This document shows positions 9,311-17,335 of a DNA stretch of 64,000 bases, one piece after another (the stretch's first letter is position 1; each line of letters starts with the position of its first letter). The stretch is from Streptomyces wedmorensis (GTDB lineage: Bacteria > Actinomycetota > Actinomycetes > Streptomycetales > Streptomycetaceae): the NCBI RefSeq assembly GCF_000716445.1, contig NZ_JNWK01000051.1, forward strand, positions 5,600 to 69,599, in the 5' to 3' direction. The position numbers and the translations under genes are program-made. The notes below the pieces were generated by a model that saw only the letters and a program-made list of their open reading frames with translations, searched no databases and had not been told where the DNA came from.

Positions 9311-9566
9311 GCCTCGACCGTAGGACGACGACCGCAAGGCGTCGCCGCGAGCGGGCCCAGTCGAGGGAAGGATGCGGCAATCCGAGGGATTGCCGTCCCC
9401 ACAGACATGTACAGGCCGGACGACGTTCAGCACGGGGTGCCATCGCTGCCCGTGCAAGCGGTGGTCGACCGCCCCCGCTCGTGTCGAGTGCGCCGAGGGT
9501 CATGGCGTAGAGGCGGGGAGAAGGCTCCGCGGCTCGTCACCACTCCATGGACATCTCAGCGCGCTA

Positions 9567-10181
9567 TCACTCGCGGCACTTCTCCGTCAGGGCAGCGCCG
9601 CGAAGGTAGGCGGTGAGGATGCTCTCCAGCGGGGTGGTTTCGTTGATGGCAGTGCGGTGGAACAGCAGTGAGTCCGTCAGGGCGATCGGCTCCTCGACCC
9701 GATCGTCCGAGTCGGGGAGTCCTGCCCGGGCGAGGGCCGTCGCTGTCACTTGTCGCGTCAGGGCGTGGACTTCGGACTGGTTTGTCAGTTTGTGCCGAAG
9801 CGTGGGCGCGTCGTCGAGCTCGAGGAGGAGCGCGTAGCGGGCCCTCATGTCGTCGCGCCGTGCCGCGAGGGTCTCGACAAGTCCGGCGATCGATGCCGCC
9901 GGCTCCGCGATGTCGAGCGGGTGTCCGTCGTCGGACCTCGCGTTCAGGGCGGTCGCGAGGTCCTTGGCGTCGGCCATCGAACGATCCGCGAGTGCGTTGA
10001 CGATGAGTTCCAGGAGCGCGTGGCGCGTTTTCGCGTAATAGGAGGTCGATCCTTGCGGGATGCCTGCCTCATGGTCGACGGCTCGGTGCGTCAGTGCGCG
10101 AACACCCTCGCGGGCGATGATGCGAATGCCGCTGTCGGCGATCGCCGCCCGACGCTCACTGCCGTTGGACGCACTGGACAT
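9567..10181 (-). CDS. TetR/AcrR family repressor
   Basis: The 204-residue protein has an N-terminal TetR helix-turn-helix (residues about 10-55: IADSGIRIIAREG, then LTHRAVDHEAGIPQGSTSYY) and a helical C-terminal ligand domain. It is divergent from a decayed alpha/beta hydrolase gene, and the 108-bp gap holds two copies of CTACAGGTGTAG flanking another palindrome. That arrangement suggests autoregulation and control of the neighbouring hydrolase. The ligand is unknown. Because the hydrolase is broken, this regulator may now control only itself or distant genes. Confidence 0.88.
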   Translation of the reverse strand: MSSASNGSERRAAIADSGIRIIAREGVRALTHRAVDHEAGIPQGSTSYYAKTRHALLELIVNALADRSMADAKDLATALNARSDDGHPLDIAEPAASIAGLVETLAARRDDMRARYALLLELDDAPTLRHKLTNQSEVHALTRQVTATALARAGLPDSDDRVEEPIALTDSLLFHRTAINETTPLESILTAYLRGAALTEKCRE

Positions 10182-10190
10182 GACTCGATA

Positions 10191-10234
10191 CTACAGGTGT
10201 AGAGTCGCGACTCACGGAAGCTCTACAGGTGTAG
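10191..10234. promoter_or_regulatory. Triple palindromic operator for the TetR pair
   Basis: Two identical 12-bp palindromes, CTACAGGTGTAG, occupy 10191-10202 and 10223-10234. Between them lies a perfect 12-bp palindrome, GAGTCGCGACTC, at 10202-10213. The identical copies are 32 bp apart (about three helical turns), so bound dimers would lie on the same DNA face. Location between a TetR gene and its divergent neighbour makes these the likely repressor sites. Binding is inferred, not shown. Confidence 0.7.
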
Positions 10235-10289
10235 TGGGCAGTTGCCGCCCGGCAGGTGGGGGGCGCGACGCGACCAAACGGAGAGCGCG

Positions 10290-10925
10290 ATGATGATCGA
10301 CTTCGTTCCGGACCAAAGTCCGTACCCCTCCAGTCGCGTTGGTTCGATGCGTCGGCCGGTCGGCTCCACTACATCGACGAAGGGTCCGGGCCGGCGCTGC
10401 TGTTCTGCCACGGCTCACCGGCCTGGAGCTTCCTCTATCGCCGCATCGCGACCGGCCTGCGGGACCGGTATCGGGGCATCGCCGTCGACCACCTCGGCTT
10501 CGGGTTGTCCGAACGCCCCCGCTGCTTCGGCTACACGATTGCCGAGCACACGGCGGTCCTGGGCGAGTTGATCGACCATCTCCAGCTGGACGGCTTCGTC
10601 GTCGTGGGGCATGACTGGGGAGGCCCGATCGGGCTGGGCGCGGCGAGCACGCGGGCCGCCGGAGTGAGAGGGGTCGTGCTGGGCAACACCGCCTTCCGGC
10701 CGATCGAACCGCTGGCGAACCGGGCGTTCAGTGTGATCATGAGCAGCCATCCCATGAGGCGGCGCATAAACGAAGGACATGGTCTTCCGGCCCCGAGCGT
10801 GCATCCCGCGGTTGCACGCCTCGTTCACCGACCTCGACGTCGTCGAGTTACCCCGAGCCCGGCACTTCCTCCAGGAGGACGCGCCGGACGAGATCACATC
10901 CGCGATCGCCAAACGGTTCCCGTGA
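10290..10925 (+). pseudogene. Decayed alpha/beta hydrolase (haloalkane-dehalogenase-like)
   Basis: The gene begins with a good ribosome site (GGAGAG) and ATG at 10290, reading MMIDFVPDQSPYP. It then shifts frame near 10331, where one base appears missing, to continue as SRWFDASAGRLHYIDEG, HGSPAWSFLYRRI and the nucleophile region VVGHDWGGPIG. After about 10770 the frame is lost again. A C-terminal segment in a third frame (ARHFLQEDAPDEI, ending at 10925) is recognisable, but the middle cap domain is much too short for the family. So there are at least two frame changes and an internal deletion. A functional enzyme of this family would be about 290 residues. Confidence 0.8.
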
Positions 10926-10970
10926 AGCGCCCCCACTCCCCCACCGCAAACGCGCCACGCGTCCGGGCAC

Positions 10971-12188
10971 TCACGGCAGGAACGTCACCTCCGGGAAGGC
11001 CGGGGACGGTCCGTCGAGCAGGTGTCCTCGACGGTGACGCAGGTGCTCGTCGAAGAACGCGAGCGGGTACGTCTGCTGGATCCTCACCGCCCGGTCGGGG
11101 TCGAGGGTGCCGATCACGCTCTGGAGCTGCTCGCCGCTCCATCCGAGCAGCTTCGCCACCTGGGGGAACAGTGCCTCGTTGTCGCCGTACGAGACGTGGG
11201 CGGCGCCCTGGGCCTGGATGTCCAGCCGCCAGCCCCGCAGGTGCGACCAGAACGCGGCGGCCTGGGGGGTCGTGGCCCGGGCGAACTCGGCGGACATCAT
11301 CATGAACGGCCGGTCCAGGTCGCCGGTCAGCGGCGGGTTCATCTGCATCGGAGCGTCCAGGCTCAGCCCGGCCCGGATGCGCTCGTCCGCGAGCGTGGCG
11401 CAGGCGGTCGCCGTTCCGCCCTTCGACCAGCCCATGGCACCCATGCGCCGCGGGTCGACGGAGCCGAGCAGTCCGGCCGGCAGCTGTCGCCGGTCGGCGT
11501 CCGGATTGCAGCCGGCGGCCAGCTGCTCGACGCAGTCGAGGACGAAGCGCAGGTCCGCGGCGAAGTCCCCAGGAAGCGTCGGCGCGTTCCGGTCGTAGAG
11601 CGGAACGGCGACCCTGCCGTCGGGGAAATCGGTGTACGTGTCGTACTGGTGGGCCACCGTCACGACCGCGTATCCGTGGCTGGCGAGCTCTTGGACCACG
11701 ATGGTGTGGTCGCCCTGGTGACTGTGTGCGCCATGCGAGAACACGACGACGGGCATCCGTCGGCCCGACCTCCGCACCGGAGCGCCCACGTGGCCGGAGG
11801 TGAGCGGCGCCAGGGGAACCAGGTCACTGAACCCCGCGTCGGCGAGGAACGCCTCAAGCGCACCTGCCGGCATCCAGGGCGCCACCGGGTACCGCTCGAC
11901 GCCCCGGGCCGGGTACCAGACGGTGGCCATCAACTCTCGGAAGTGCCCAGGTCCCGCCATGTCGTCCGGGCGCGACCGGTCGACGAGGCGCAGGCAGACC
12001 GTGCCCACCGGGTGCGGCCCGGTGGGCGCGGGCAGCGTGAGTCGCGTCCGGGCGGGCGTTCCCGGCTCCGCAGCCCGCGCGGGGCCGGCGACGGCGGCAA
12101 GCGGTACGGCGGCCCCGGCTGCCAGCGCGGCTCCCAGCATGCTGCGGCGCGTCATGCTCTTCCGGGTGATGAACGGTGTGGTCGTCAT
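10971..12188 (-). CDS. Twin-arginine-exported alpha/beta hydrolase (PAF-acetylhydrolase-like)
   Basis: The 405-residue protein begins with a Twin-arginine signal (MTRRSMLGAALAAGAAV) ending at about GPARA, so it is likely exported folded. The mature part resembles secreted platelet-activating-factor acetylhydrolase or chlorophyllase-like hydrolases: VVVFSHGAHSHQGD carries the oxyanion loop, GAMGWSKGGTAT is the nucleophile elbow, and an Asp and a His occur downstream (SLDAPM, AAHVSYGD). It would hydrolyse lipid or ester substrates outside the cell. Starts at 12188 or at 12155 are both possible because two methionines precede the RR motif. It is transcribed alone, towards the hydrolase pseudogene. 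Confidence 0.82.
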   Translation of the reverse strand: MTTTPFITRKSMTRRSMLGAALAAGAAVPLAAVAGPARAAEPGTPARTRLTLPAPTGPHPVGTVCLRLVDRSRPDDMAGPGHFRELMATVWYPARGVERYPVAPWMPAGALEAFLADAGFSDLVPLAPLTSGHVGAPVRRSGRRMPVVVFSHGAHSHQGDHTIVVQELASHGYAVVTVAHQYDTYTDFPDGRVAVPLYDRNAPTLPGDFAADLRFVLDCVEQLAAGCNPDADRRQLPAGLLGSVDPRRMGAMGWSKGGTATACATLADERIRAGLSLDAPMQMNPPLTGDLDRPFMMMSAEFARATTPQAAAFWSHLRGWRLDIQAQGAAHVSYGDNEALFPQVAKLLGWSGEQLQSVIGTLDPDRAVRIQQTYPLAFFDEHLRHRRGHLLDGPSPAFPEVTFLP

Positions 12189-12407
12189 GGGTCCCTCCCG
12201 TGGTGACGGGTCGTCATGCGTGCCGTCACGGCCGACCCGTGGGCACGGAGCAACGCTGGCACGCGCCCCTCCCTTGAGGCATCAACCCACCGTTTGATCA
12301 CTCGCGCGCCGCATTGGCCCACGGGTTTACACCCGGGGGTCAATGCGGCCGGCGACGGAACCCTCCCGTACCAGGTCAGCGGCCTTCCCACCGCACTACG
12401 GGACGGC

Positions 12408-12440
12408 CCGGGCCGGGAGCCCGACAGGTTCCCGGCCCGG
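12408..12440. terminator. Terminator hairpin downstream of the serine hydrolase
   Basis: An 11-bp perfect GC stem (12408-12418 with 12430-12440) with an 11-base loop lies just past the stop of the leftward serine hydrolase gene. It is a plausible terminator for that gene. No T-run follows, as is common in high-GC actinobacteria. Confidence 0.6.
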
Positions 12441-12462
12441 ACCGGTGACCTTCCCGGACAGG

Positions 12463-13581
12463 TCAGCCGTACATCGCCACGCGGTACAGAGTCGCCAGCG
12501 CGTCGTCGATGGGGTGGGGCTGCGGCTTGCCGGAGGAGTCGAGCTCGTTCCACCTCTGCATGTTCACCGCGATGGCCAGTTGCCGCTTTCCGTCGGCGCG
12601 GGTCATGGCCAGTGCACCGCCACCCCAGACCGAGCCGGCGTGGCCCCAGAAGGTGCCCTCGCCGGGGCCCTCCATCGGGTGCAGGCCGAGGCCGTAGTCG
12701 CCCGTCTTCCCTTCCAGGGAGACGACCGGGACCGTGCGCTGCATCTCCGCCAGCGACGACGGGCTGACGATCTCCCCGGCCAGCAGCAGGCCGTAGAAGC
12801 GGTTGAGGTCCGCGACCGTCGATATCAGCGAGGCCGCCGGCCCCACCCATGACATGTCGAAGACGCTGTAGTCGCGCGGCGGGTCGATCATGCCGAACCA
12901 CGCCTCGTAGAGGTGCGAGTGCGGCCCGTCGACGTACGGCCCGGTGGGGAGTTCGGTGTCCCGCAGTCCGGCGCGCTCGATGACGTTCCGGGTGATGTAC
13001 TGCTCAGCCGTGGTGCCGGTCACCCGTTCCAGCAGTTGGCAGAGGAGCAGGTAGTTGGTGTTCGAGTACACCCCCGGCGTGCCGCCCGAAACGCCGACGG
13101 CGGGTGCGGTGACCCCCATCTCGATCAGTGCGGTGGGGTCGAACCGCGTGAGCCGGTGGTCGTCCAGGCTCTGGGGCCCGGTCTCAGCTAGATCGGGGAA
13201 GGCCTTGAGGGAGGGGTAGGCGTACGGGAGGTAGTCGGCGAGGCCGCTCGTGTGGTTGATCAGCATCCGGACCGTGATCGCGTCACCGCGTTCTCCGGGC
13301 ACCAGGTCCGGAAGGTACCGGCCGATCGGCGTGTCGAGCCCGACCTGACCACTCTCGACCAGCCGCAGGACCGCTGCGGCGGTGAAGGTCTTGGTGAGGC
13401 TGCCGACGCGGTGCCGCATGCCGACGGTGACGGGACGGCCGGTGGCCACATCGGCGACACCGGCGGCGCCGCGCCATACCCGGTCGCCGTCTCGCACCTC
13501 GGCGAACAGGCCCGGCATCCCGGCGCGGTGGACGTTCTCGATGGCGGCATCCAGCGCCGCGGAATCCAATGGGTTCTTCAC
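12463..13581 (-). CDS. Serine hydrolase, class C beta-lactamase fold
   Basis: The 372-residue product belongs to the beta-lactamase/D-alanyl-D-alanine carboxypeptidase superfamily. The catalytic SxxK is SLTK at residues 61-64, YSN is the tyrosine motif, and WGHAGSVWGG carries the third motif. No signal peptide is visible, so it may act on intracellular esters or peptides, as in EstB-type esterases, or be exported in another way. GTG at 13581 is chosen because AAGGA stands about 8 bases upstream; the ORF frame extends to 13683 without support. It is divergent from a TetR gene, with a palindrome in between, and is probably its target. Confidence 0.85.
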   Translation of the reverse strand: MKNPLDSAALDAAIENVHRAGMPGLFAEVRDGDRVWRGAAGVADVATGRPVTVGMRHRVGSLTKTFTAAAVLRLVESGQVGLDTPIGRYLPDLVPGERGDAITVRMLINHTSGLADYLPYAYPSLKAFPDLAETGPQSLDDHRLTRFDPTALIEMGVTAPAVGVSGGTPGVYSNTNYLLLCQLLERVTGTTAEQYITRNVIERAGLRDTELPTGPYVDGPHSHLYEAWFGMIDPPRDYSVFDMSWVGPAASLISTVADLNRFYGLLLAGEIVSPSSLAEMQRTVPVVSLEGKTGDYGLGLHPMEGPGEGTFWGHAGSVWGGGALAMTRADGKRQLAIAVNMQRWNELDSSGKPQPHPIDDALATLYRVAMYG

Positions 13582-13706
13582 GACATGCGTCCTTTCGAAT
13601 CCCTCGGGGTGGGCTCCGCACCGGTCGCCCGACCCAGCTGACAGGGCGCGCCCGACACGGCGGCCCGCCTGCTGCCGGGCCACTCGGCACGCTCATGTCC
13701 TCATTA

Positions 13707-13723
13707 TGCACGCGGTGCGTGCA
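13707..13723. promoter_or_regulatory. Palindromic operator between serine hydrolase and TetR gene
   Basis: TGCACGC and GCGTGCA form a perfect 7-bp inverted repeat around a 3-base centre. It sits 45 bp upstream of the TetR gene start and 126 bp from the serine hydrolase start. A looser TGCATGAGTTAGACT stretch follows and may contain the -10 region of the TetR gene. This is the probable repressor site. Confidence 0.6.
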
Positions 13724-13768
13724 ACACCAAGTGCATGAGTTAGACTGAGTCCGACGAGAGGGGCGAAA

Positions 13769-14428
13769 ATGGCTGGTCGAAGGCGTTGGTCCACCGAGGA
13801 AATCCTCGATGCAGCAGCGGAGTTGCTTCGTACGAGCGACGCGGAGTCATTCAGCGTGCGCAAGCTCGCCGCGACCCTCGGAACCGATTCCTCCAGCCTC
13901 TACCGGCACTTCCGCAGCAAGACCGAACTGCTCCGCGCGGTCGCCGACCGGATCCTCCTCGCCTCCATGGACGGCTACCGCGCCGAGGGCGACTGGAAGC
14001 AGCGCATCACGGCCCTCGCGCTGCGCCTGAGAGAGGCGTTCGGCCAGCAGCCCCAACTCGCCGCGGTCTGGGGACGGTACGCATCAGGCGGCGCCGGCTC
14101 CCGCCTGGTCATGGAAGAGGTACTCCAAGCCCTGCGTGACTCAGGACTCCCCGACGAGGAGATCCCGGCGCGCTACCACCGGCTCGCGGTCGCCATCGCC
14201 GCACTGATCGCCTCCGAGGCCGGCGTCAGCACCATCACCTCTGAAGAGTACGAACAGGGCATGGAACTGTTCCGCGTCGCCGTCCTCGGCGCCGACCCCG
14301 AACACTTCCCCGCCCTCGCCCACTTCGCCCGCGACATCCGCCCCCTCGGAGCGGACCGCCAAGCCGCGTTCGAAGAGATCCTCGCCGCCCAACTCGCCCA
14401 CATCGAAGCCGCGATCCACGCGCGCTAG
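13769..14428 (+). CDS. TetR/AcrR family repressor
   Basis: The 219-residue protein has a standard TetR DNA-binding domain: TEEILDAAAELLRTSD is helix 1, and FSVRKLAATLGTDSSSLYRHF is the helix-turn-helix, near residues 10-50. The C-terminal part is a helical ligand-binding domain of the actinobacterial type. ATG 13769 is preceded by GAGAGGGG. It diverges from the serine hydrolase gene and likely represses it and itself through the palindrome at 13707-13723. Its stop codon lies inside a 13-bp inverted repeat. Confidence 0.9.
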   Translation: MAGRRRWSTEEILDAAAELLRTSDAESFSVRKLAATLGTDSSSLYRHFRSKTELLRAVADRILLASMDGYRAEGDWKQRITALALRLREAFGQQPQLAAVWGRYASGGAGSRLVMEEVLQALRDSGLPDEEIPARYHRLAVAIAALIASEAGVSTITSEEYEQGMELFRVAVLGADPEHFPALAHFARDIRPLGADRQAAFEEILAAQLAHIEAAIHAR

Positions 14429-14476
14429 TGTCCTGAGTCGGAAGTTCCTCGGTAGATCTCCGCCTCAGGACACTAG
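14425..14476. terminator. 13-bp inverted repeat overlapping the TetR stop codon
   Basis: CTAGTGTCCTGAG at 14425-14437 is repeated exactly in inverted form at 14464-14476, with a 26-base loop. The TetR gene's TAG stop is within the left arm. It may be a transcription terminator. It is also shaped like a very small non-coding palindromic insertion. The sequence alone does not decide. Confidence 0.5.
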
Positions 14477-14574
14477 TGCCGTGCCATGCCGTATCAGGCA
14501 ACGTTCGCCTCGCTGGTGGAGCACGGAGGAACAAATCGGTGGGGCGACGCACGGGAACCTGCCACGATCACCGG

Positions 14575-14946
14575 ATGGGTGCGTTGGATGCAGTGGCAGG
14601 CAGGGTTGCCGGCGGCGCCACCGTGACGTTCCGGCCCAGCGGCTCCTCGATGGTCCCGCTGATACGCAGTCGGCAGCAGGTCATCGTCGCTCCGGTCGAC
14701 CCGTCGAAGTCGGAGGTCGGGGACATCGTCCTCGCCCGTGTCGCCGGGACGGTGTACCTGCACTTGGTGTCGTCCGTGGACCCCGCCGGGAAGCGGGTGC
14801 AGATCAGCAACAACCGTGGCCTCGTCAACGGCTGGACCAGCCACGATCGCGTCTTCGGCATCTGTGTGGCAGTCGACGGCGTCGCCAGGTCGAAGGCCGC
14901 GGGCAAGACGCTCGCGGCCGACTCCGACGACATCTCCTACACCTGA
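14575..14946 (+). CDS. Small S24/S26-type peptidase-like protein
   Basis: The 123-residue protein has the core of signal peptidase or LexA-like proteases: FRPSGSSMVPLI carries the would-be catalytic serine at about residue 22, followed by VIVAPVDPS and GDIVLARV, the usual beta strands. The position of the general base reads YLHLV, so a Ser-His dyad of the ER-type signal peptidase kind is possible, while the lysine of LexA or LepB is absent. There is no membrane anchor, unlike a signal peptidase. Its role is unknown. ATG 14575 was chosen as the start closest to the conserved core; no strong ribosome site precedes it. Confidence 0.6.
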   Translation: MGALDAVAGRVAGGATVTFRPSGSSMVPLIRSRQQVIVAPVDPSKSEVGDIVLARVAGTVYLHLVSSVDPAGKRVQISNNRGLVNGWTSHDRVFGICVAVDGVARSKAAGKTLAADSDDISYT

Positions 14947-15022
14947 CGCTCCAGCAGCATCGGGCCGCCAAGCCATACGGGCGCGCCCCATTCCGGGCCG
15001 CAGCGGATGGCGATGTGACGGG

Positions 15023-15523
15023 TCAGTCGGCGACCCCGAGACGCAGGATCGTGGCCCAATCGCCGGTGACCAACAACAAGTTGCACCACCACATGTCGCC
15101 CGCGTGCGGACCGCCGACGTCGCCGCAGCTCAGGACGGGCCCCAGATGAGCTTCGATGAGATCGGCGACCCCATCGGCGAGTTCGCCCGCGCGCCGGATC
15201 TCAGCGGACGTGCGAAGGCCGGGGTCCGAGTGCCGGTTGGCGGGCCGCATGAACCCGTCGGTCACCTGTCGGCGGAGGATGTCCCGCCAGGCCTGTGGTG
15301 ACTCGAACGCGGCGACCGGTCCGTCTACCTGGTGTCCACCCACCCCCGCGTCGTACACGGCTTGAGCCAGCCGTCGCATTCCGTCATGGCCGGGTGTCGT
15401 CCCAGCCACCGGGACGACAGGGAACAGGCAGATGGACGTCACATGGTTGCAGTCGTCCAGCAGGTCCTCGAGCGGCTCGGCTGCGGATGTGACCGCGTCC
15501 GGAGCGTCGAGCGGGTTCAGCAT
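15023..15523 (-). CDS. Hypothetical protein, 166 residues
   Basis: I do not recognise this protein. It is acidic, with few basic residues, and has no signal peptide or membrane segment. It begins MLNPLDAPDAVTSAAEPLED, contains a hydrophobic stretch ICLFPVVPVAG near residues 31-41, and ends WWCNLLLVTGDWATILRLG. GAGGAACC ahead of the ATG at 15523 is a reasonable ribosome site, and the codon usage (GC-rich third positions) is normal for the window, which supports a real gene. Neighbouring genes give no clue to its function. Confidence 0.6.
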   Translation of the reverse strand: MLNPLDAPDAVTSAAEPLEDLLDDCNHVTSICLFPVVPVAGTTPGHDGMRRLAQAVYDAGVGGHQVDGPVAAFESPQAWRDILRRQVTDGFMRPANRHSDPGLRTSAEIRRAGELADGVADLIEAHLGPVLSCGDVGGPHAGDMWWCNLLLVTGDWATILRLGVAD

Positions 15524-15740
15524 GGGCGTCGGGTTCCTCTGGCCGGTTGAGTGCTTCGGCTCAGTGTGTCAGTGGGACGTTCAGCTGTGATGTTGTTTCT
15601 GGGGGCGTTCGAGGCCGTGCTGGACAGGGCGCGAAGGCTTCGATGCTGTCCGGCGCAAGGGGGACGAGCCATGGGCGGCCGCGCTCACGAACGTCCGAAA
15701 ATGCGATGACCTGCGATGACGGCCGTGGCACAGTGCGCAC

Positions 15741-16373
15741 ATGTCCAATGACATCGCCTACCCCGTCTTTCGTACCCCCGACCTCGCGCTTGCCCTCAGC
15801 ACGGCGCGCGGTCTCATGGAGTTCGGTCGGTGCGAGTTCTCCGACGTCTCCGTGTACGCGAAGTTCAGTTCCGTCGCCGAGGTACGGCGTGTGGCGAAGG
15901 AGCTGCCCGAGGCGTGGTTCCAGGGACAGGCGGAGTACGAGGAGCCCGGCGGGGTGCCGTGGGAGAAGCAGCCCCCTCTGGCAGTGGGCGTGCAGGGGCT
16001 CGGGCTGCCGGCCGACCCGACTGCGTATGAAGGGCGACTGCCGGTGGAGTGCGGGCTGAGCGAGCTGCCGGTCGGCAGCATTGAGGACGTCTTCACGGCG
16101 GCTATCGGCGCGAACGCGGGCTGGATCAACTGGGAGATGCTCTCCTGGCCGGACGCACCCGAGGCGGGCTTCCATGGGGAGTCCAAGCACGCTGCGGTGA
16201 CGCTCCTCTTCAACTCCCACACCCGCAGCCTCGACGAGCTCGTCGAGGACCACACCATCCTCGTCCACGTCCGCAGCGCCGTCTTCGACGGAGTCCAGAC
16301 GAGAGAGCCGTATGCGCACTGGCTCGCCCAGCAGGTGGGATTGACCGTCATCGGGCCTGGCCAGCGGCTCTAG
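15741..16373 (+). CDS. Hypothetical protein, 210 residues
   Basis: The protein begins MSNDIAYPVFRTPDLALAL and has no signal peptide, membrane segment or motif I can name. A central part, WFQGQAEYEEPGGVPWEK, is followed by a predicted mixed alpha/beta region, and the C-terminus reads HWLAQQVGLTVIGPGQRL. It looks like a soluble, mildly acidic protein of the sort found alone in streptomycete genomes. The intergenic region on its 5' side contains no clear operator. It is followed by a weak 6-bp GC hairpin at about 16373-16389. Confidence 0.65.
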   Translation: MSNDIAYPVFRTPDLALALSTARGLMEFGRCEFSDVSVYAKFSSVAEVRRVAKELPEAWFQGQAEYEEPGGVPWEKQPPLAVGVQGLGLPADPTAYEGRLPVECGLSELPVGSIEDVFTAAIGANAGWINWEMLSWPDAPEAGFHGESKHAAVTLLFNSHTRSLDELVEDHTILVHVRSAVFDGVQTREPYAHWLAQQVGLTVIGPGQRL

Positions 16374-16563
16374 AGCGGACCGACCGCTCCCCAGCGACGC
16401 TTGACAGCCCACCGGGGCCGGCGTCGGCTGCGCGCAGGACATCAGCCGCCGTCGTGCCGTTGACGACCGGGTTCCGTTTCCTCCGAGCCGTGCTCCAGGC
16501 AGAGCGGCAGAACAGCCGCAGAGAACCGGCGGACGGGCGGCCCCGTGGCGCTGTCGTGCACCT

Positions 16564-16704
16564 GAGCCGGTACACGCGGATGACCACGACGTCCTCGCCT
16601 TCGGGGCGAGTGTGGCCGACGAGGACGGTCTCCGCGAGCCAGCGGTGGGCAGGGACGTCCGTGCGGAAGACCGGCGAGGTCCGGTAGCGCTTCTGGCCGG
16701 CCTT
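16564..16704 (-). pseudogene. Remnant resembling the C-terminus of DUF3237
   Basis: Inside a 524-bp stretch with no intact gene (16374-16897), the minus strand encodes YRTSPVFRTDVPAHRWLAE followed by TVLVGHTRPEGEDVVVIRV and YRL. This resembles the end of DUF3237 proteins (a YFRT block, then a WL block, then a V-rich last strand). No matching N-terminal part or start is visible, and the reading frame continues into unrelated sequence on both sides. The rest of the stretch holds nothing I can name. It is best read as gene decay. Confidence 0.4.
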
Positions 16705-16897
16705 CGGCCGGTTTGGAAGAGCGCCGGGGGAACACCTCATACAGGCGGAGGCGGCGGTAGGTTCATCGCTCTTGTGACGAATTTCTTGTGACGAGATGCC
16801 GTAGAGGACATTCGAGTGGTGTCCTCGGCACTCCGCAACTGCCCGCGCTGTCCCTCCCGTCGTCCTCTGCAAGCGCATGACGACCAAGGAGGCCCTC

Positions 16898-17239
16898 GTG
16901 ACTGGTTTTCAGGCTTTCCCCGCCGGCACCACCGAGGCGCTGCGGGATCTCGACCCGTACCGCTTCCCCGCCGCGCTCGTCCACGACCTGCCGGAGTGGA
17001 GGCCGACGGTCTGCGACGCCATGGAGCCCGACGACGCCCTTCCGTCCGCGCCGGGGCCGGCCGACCGACCGTCCGCCTCGCTCGATCCGTCCGATCGGCG
17101 CCGTCTGGAGCTGCATGCCGCACTCACCGCCGTGGGCATCGCGCCCGCGCCGGGTGACCTCGACGCGATCGCGGACCTGTGCCGACTGGGTGACTCCACC
17201 CTTGTCGCGCTGCGGCGCTGGATCGGCCACGCCGTCTGA
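16898..17239 (+). CDS. Hypothetical protein, 113 residues
   Basis: The start is decided by a strong ribosome site: AAGGAGG lies about 6 bases before GTG 16898, while the upstream in-frame ATG at 16877 has none. The product begins TGFQAFPAGTTEALRDLD after the start residue. It contains a Pro/Ala/Asp-rich linker (residues about 38-62) and then a helical segment (LHAALTAVGIAPAPGDLDAI and onward) ending RRWIGHAV. It has no membrane segment. I do not recognise a family. The helical C-terminus resembles a small protein-binding domain. Confidence 0.65.
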   Translation: MTGFQAFPAGTTEALRDLDPYRFPAALVHDLPEWRPTVCDAMEPDDALPSAPGPADRPSASLDPSDRRRLELHAALTAVGIAPAPGDLDAIADLCRLGDSTLVALRRWIGHAV

Positions 17240-17267
17240 CCCGCACCGGAGGCGCGGACTCACGCAG

Positions 17268-17307
17268 ACAGCCGGTCCACAGCGGTACGTCGCTGTGGAC
17301 CGGCTGT
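17268..17307. terminator. Strong bidirectional terminator hairpin
   Basis: A perfect 17-bp stem (17268-17284 with 17291-17307) closes a 6-base loop. It lies between the convergent genes for the 113-residue protein and the DUF2238 protein. This is one of the longest perfect hairpins in the window. Confidence 0.85.
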
Positions 17308-17335
17308 CGTACGGAGGGGGCGTGCGGGCCTCGGC

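Noticed and set aside
7994..9616. 540-codon plus-strand open frame
   Set aside because: It is antisense to the RNB ribonuclease, which has unmistakable motifs.
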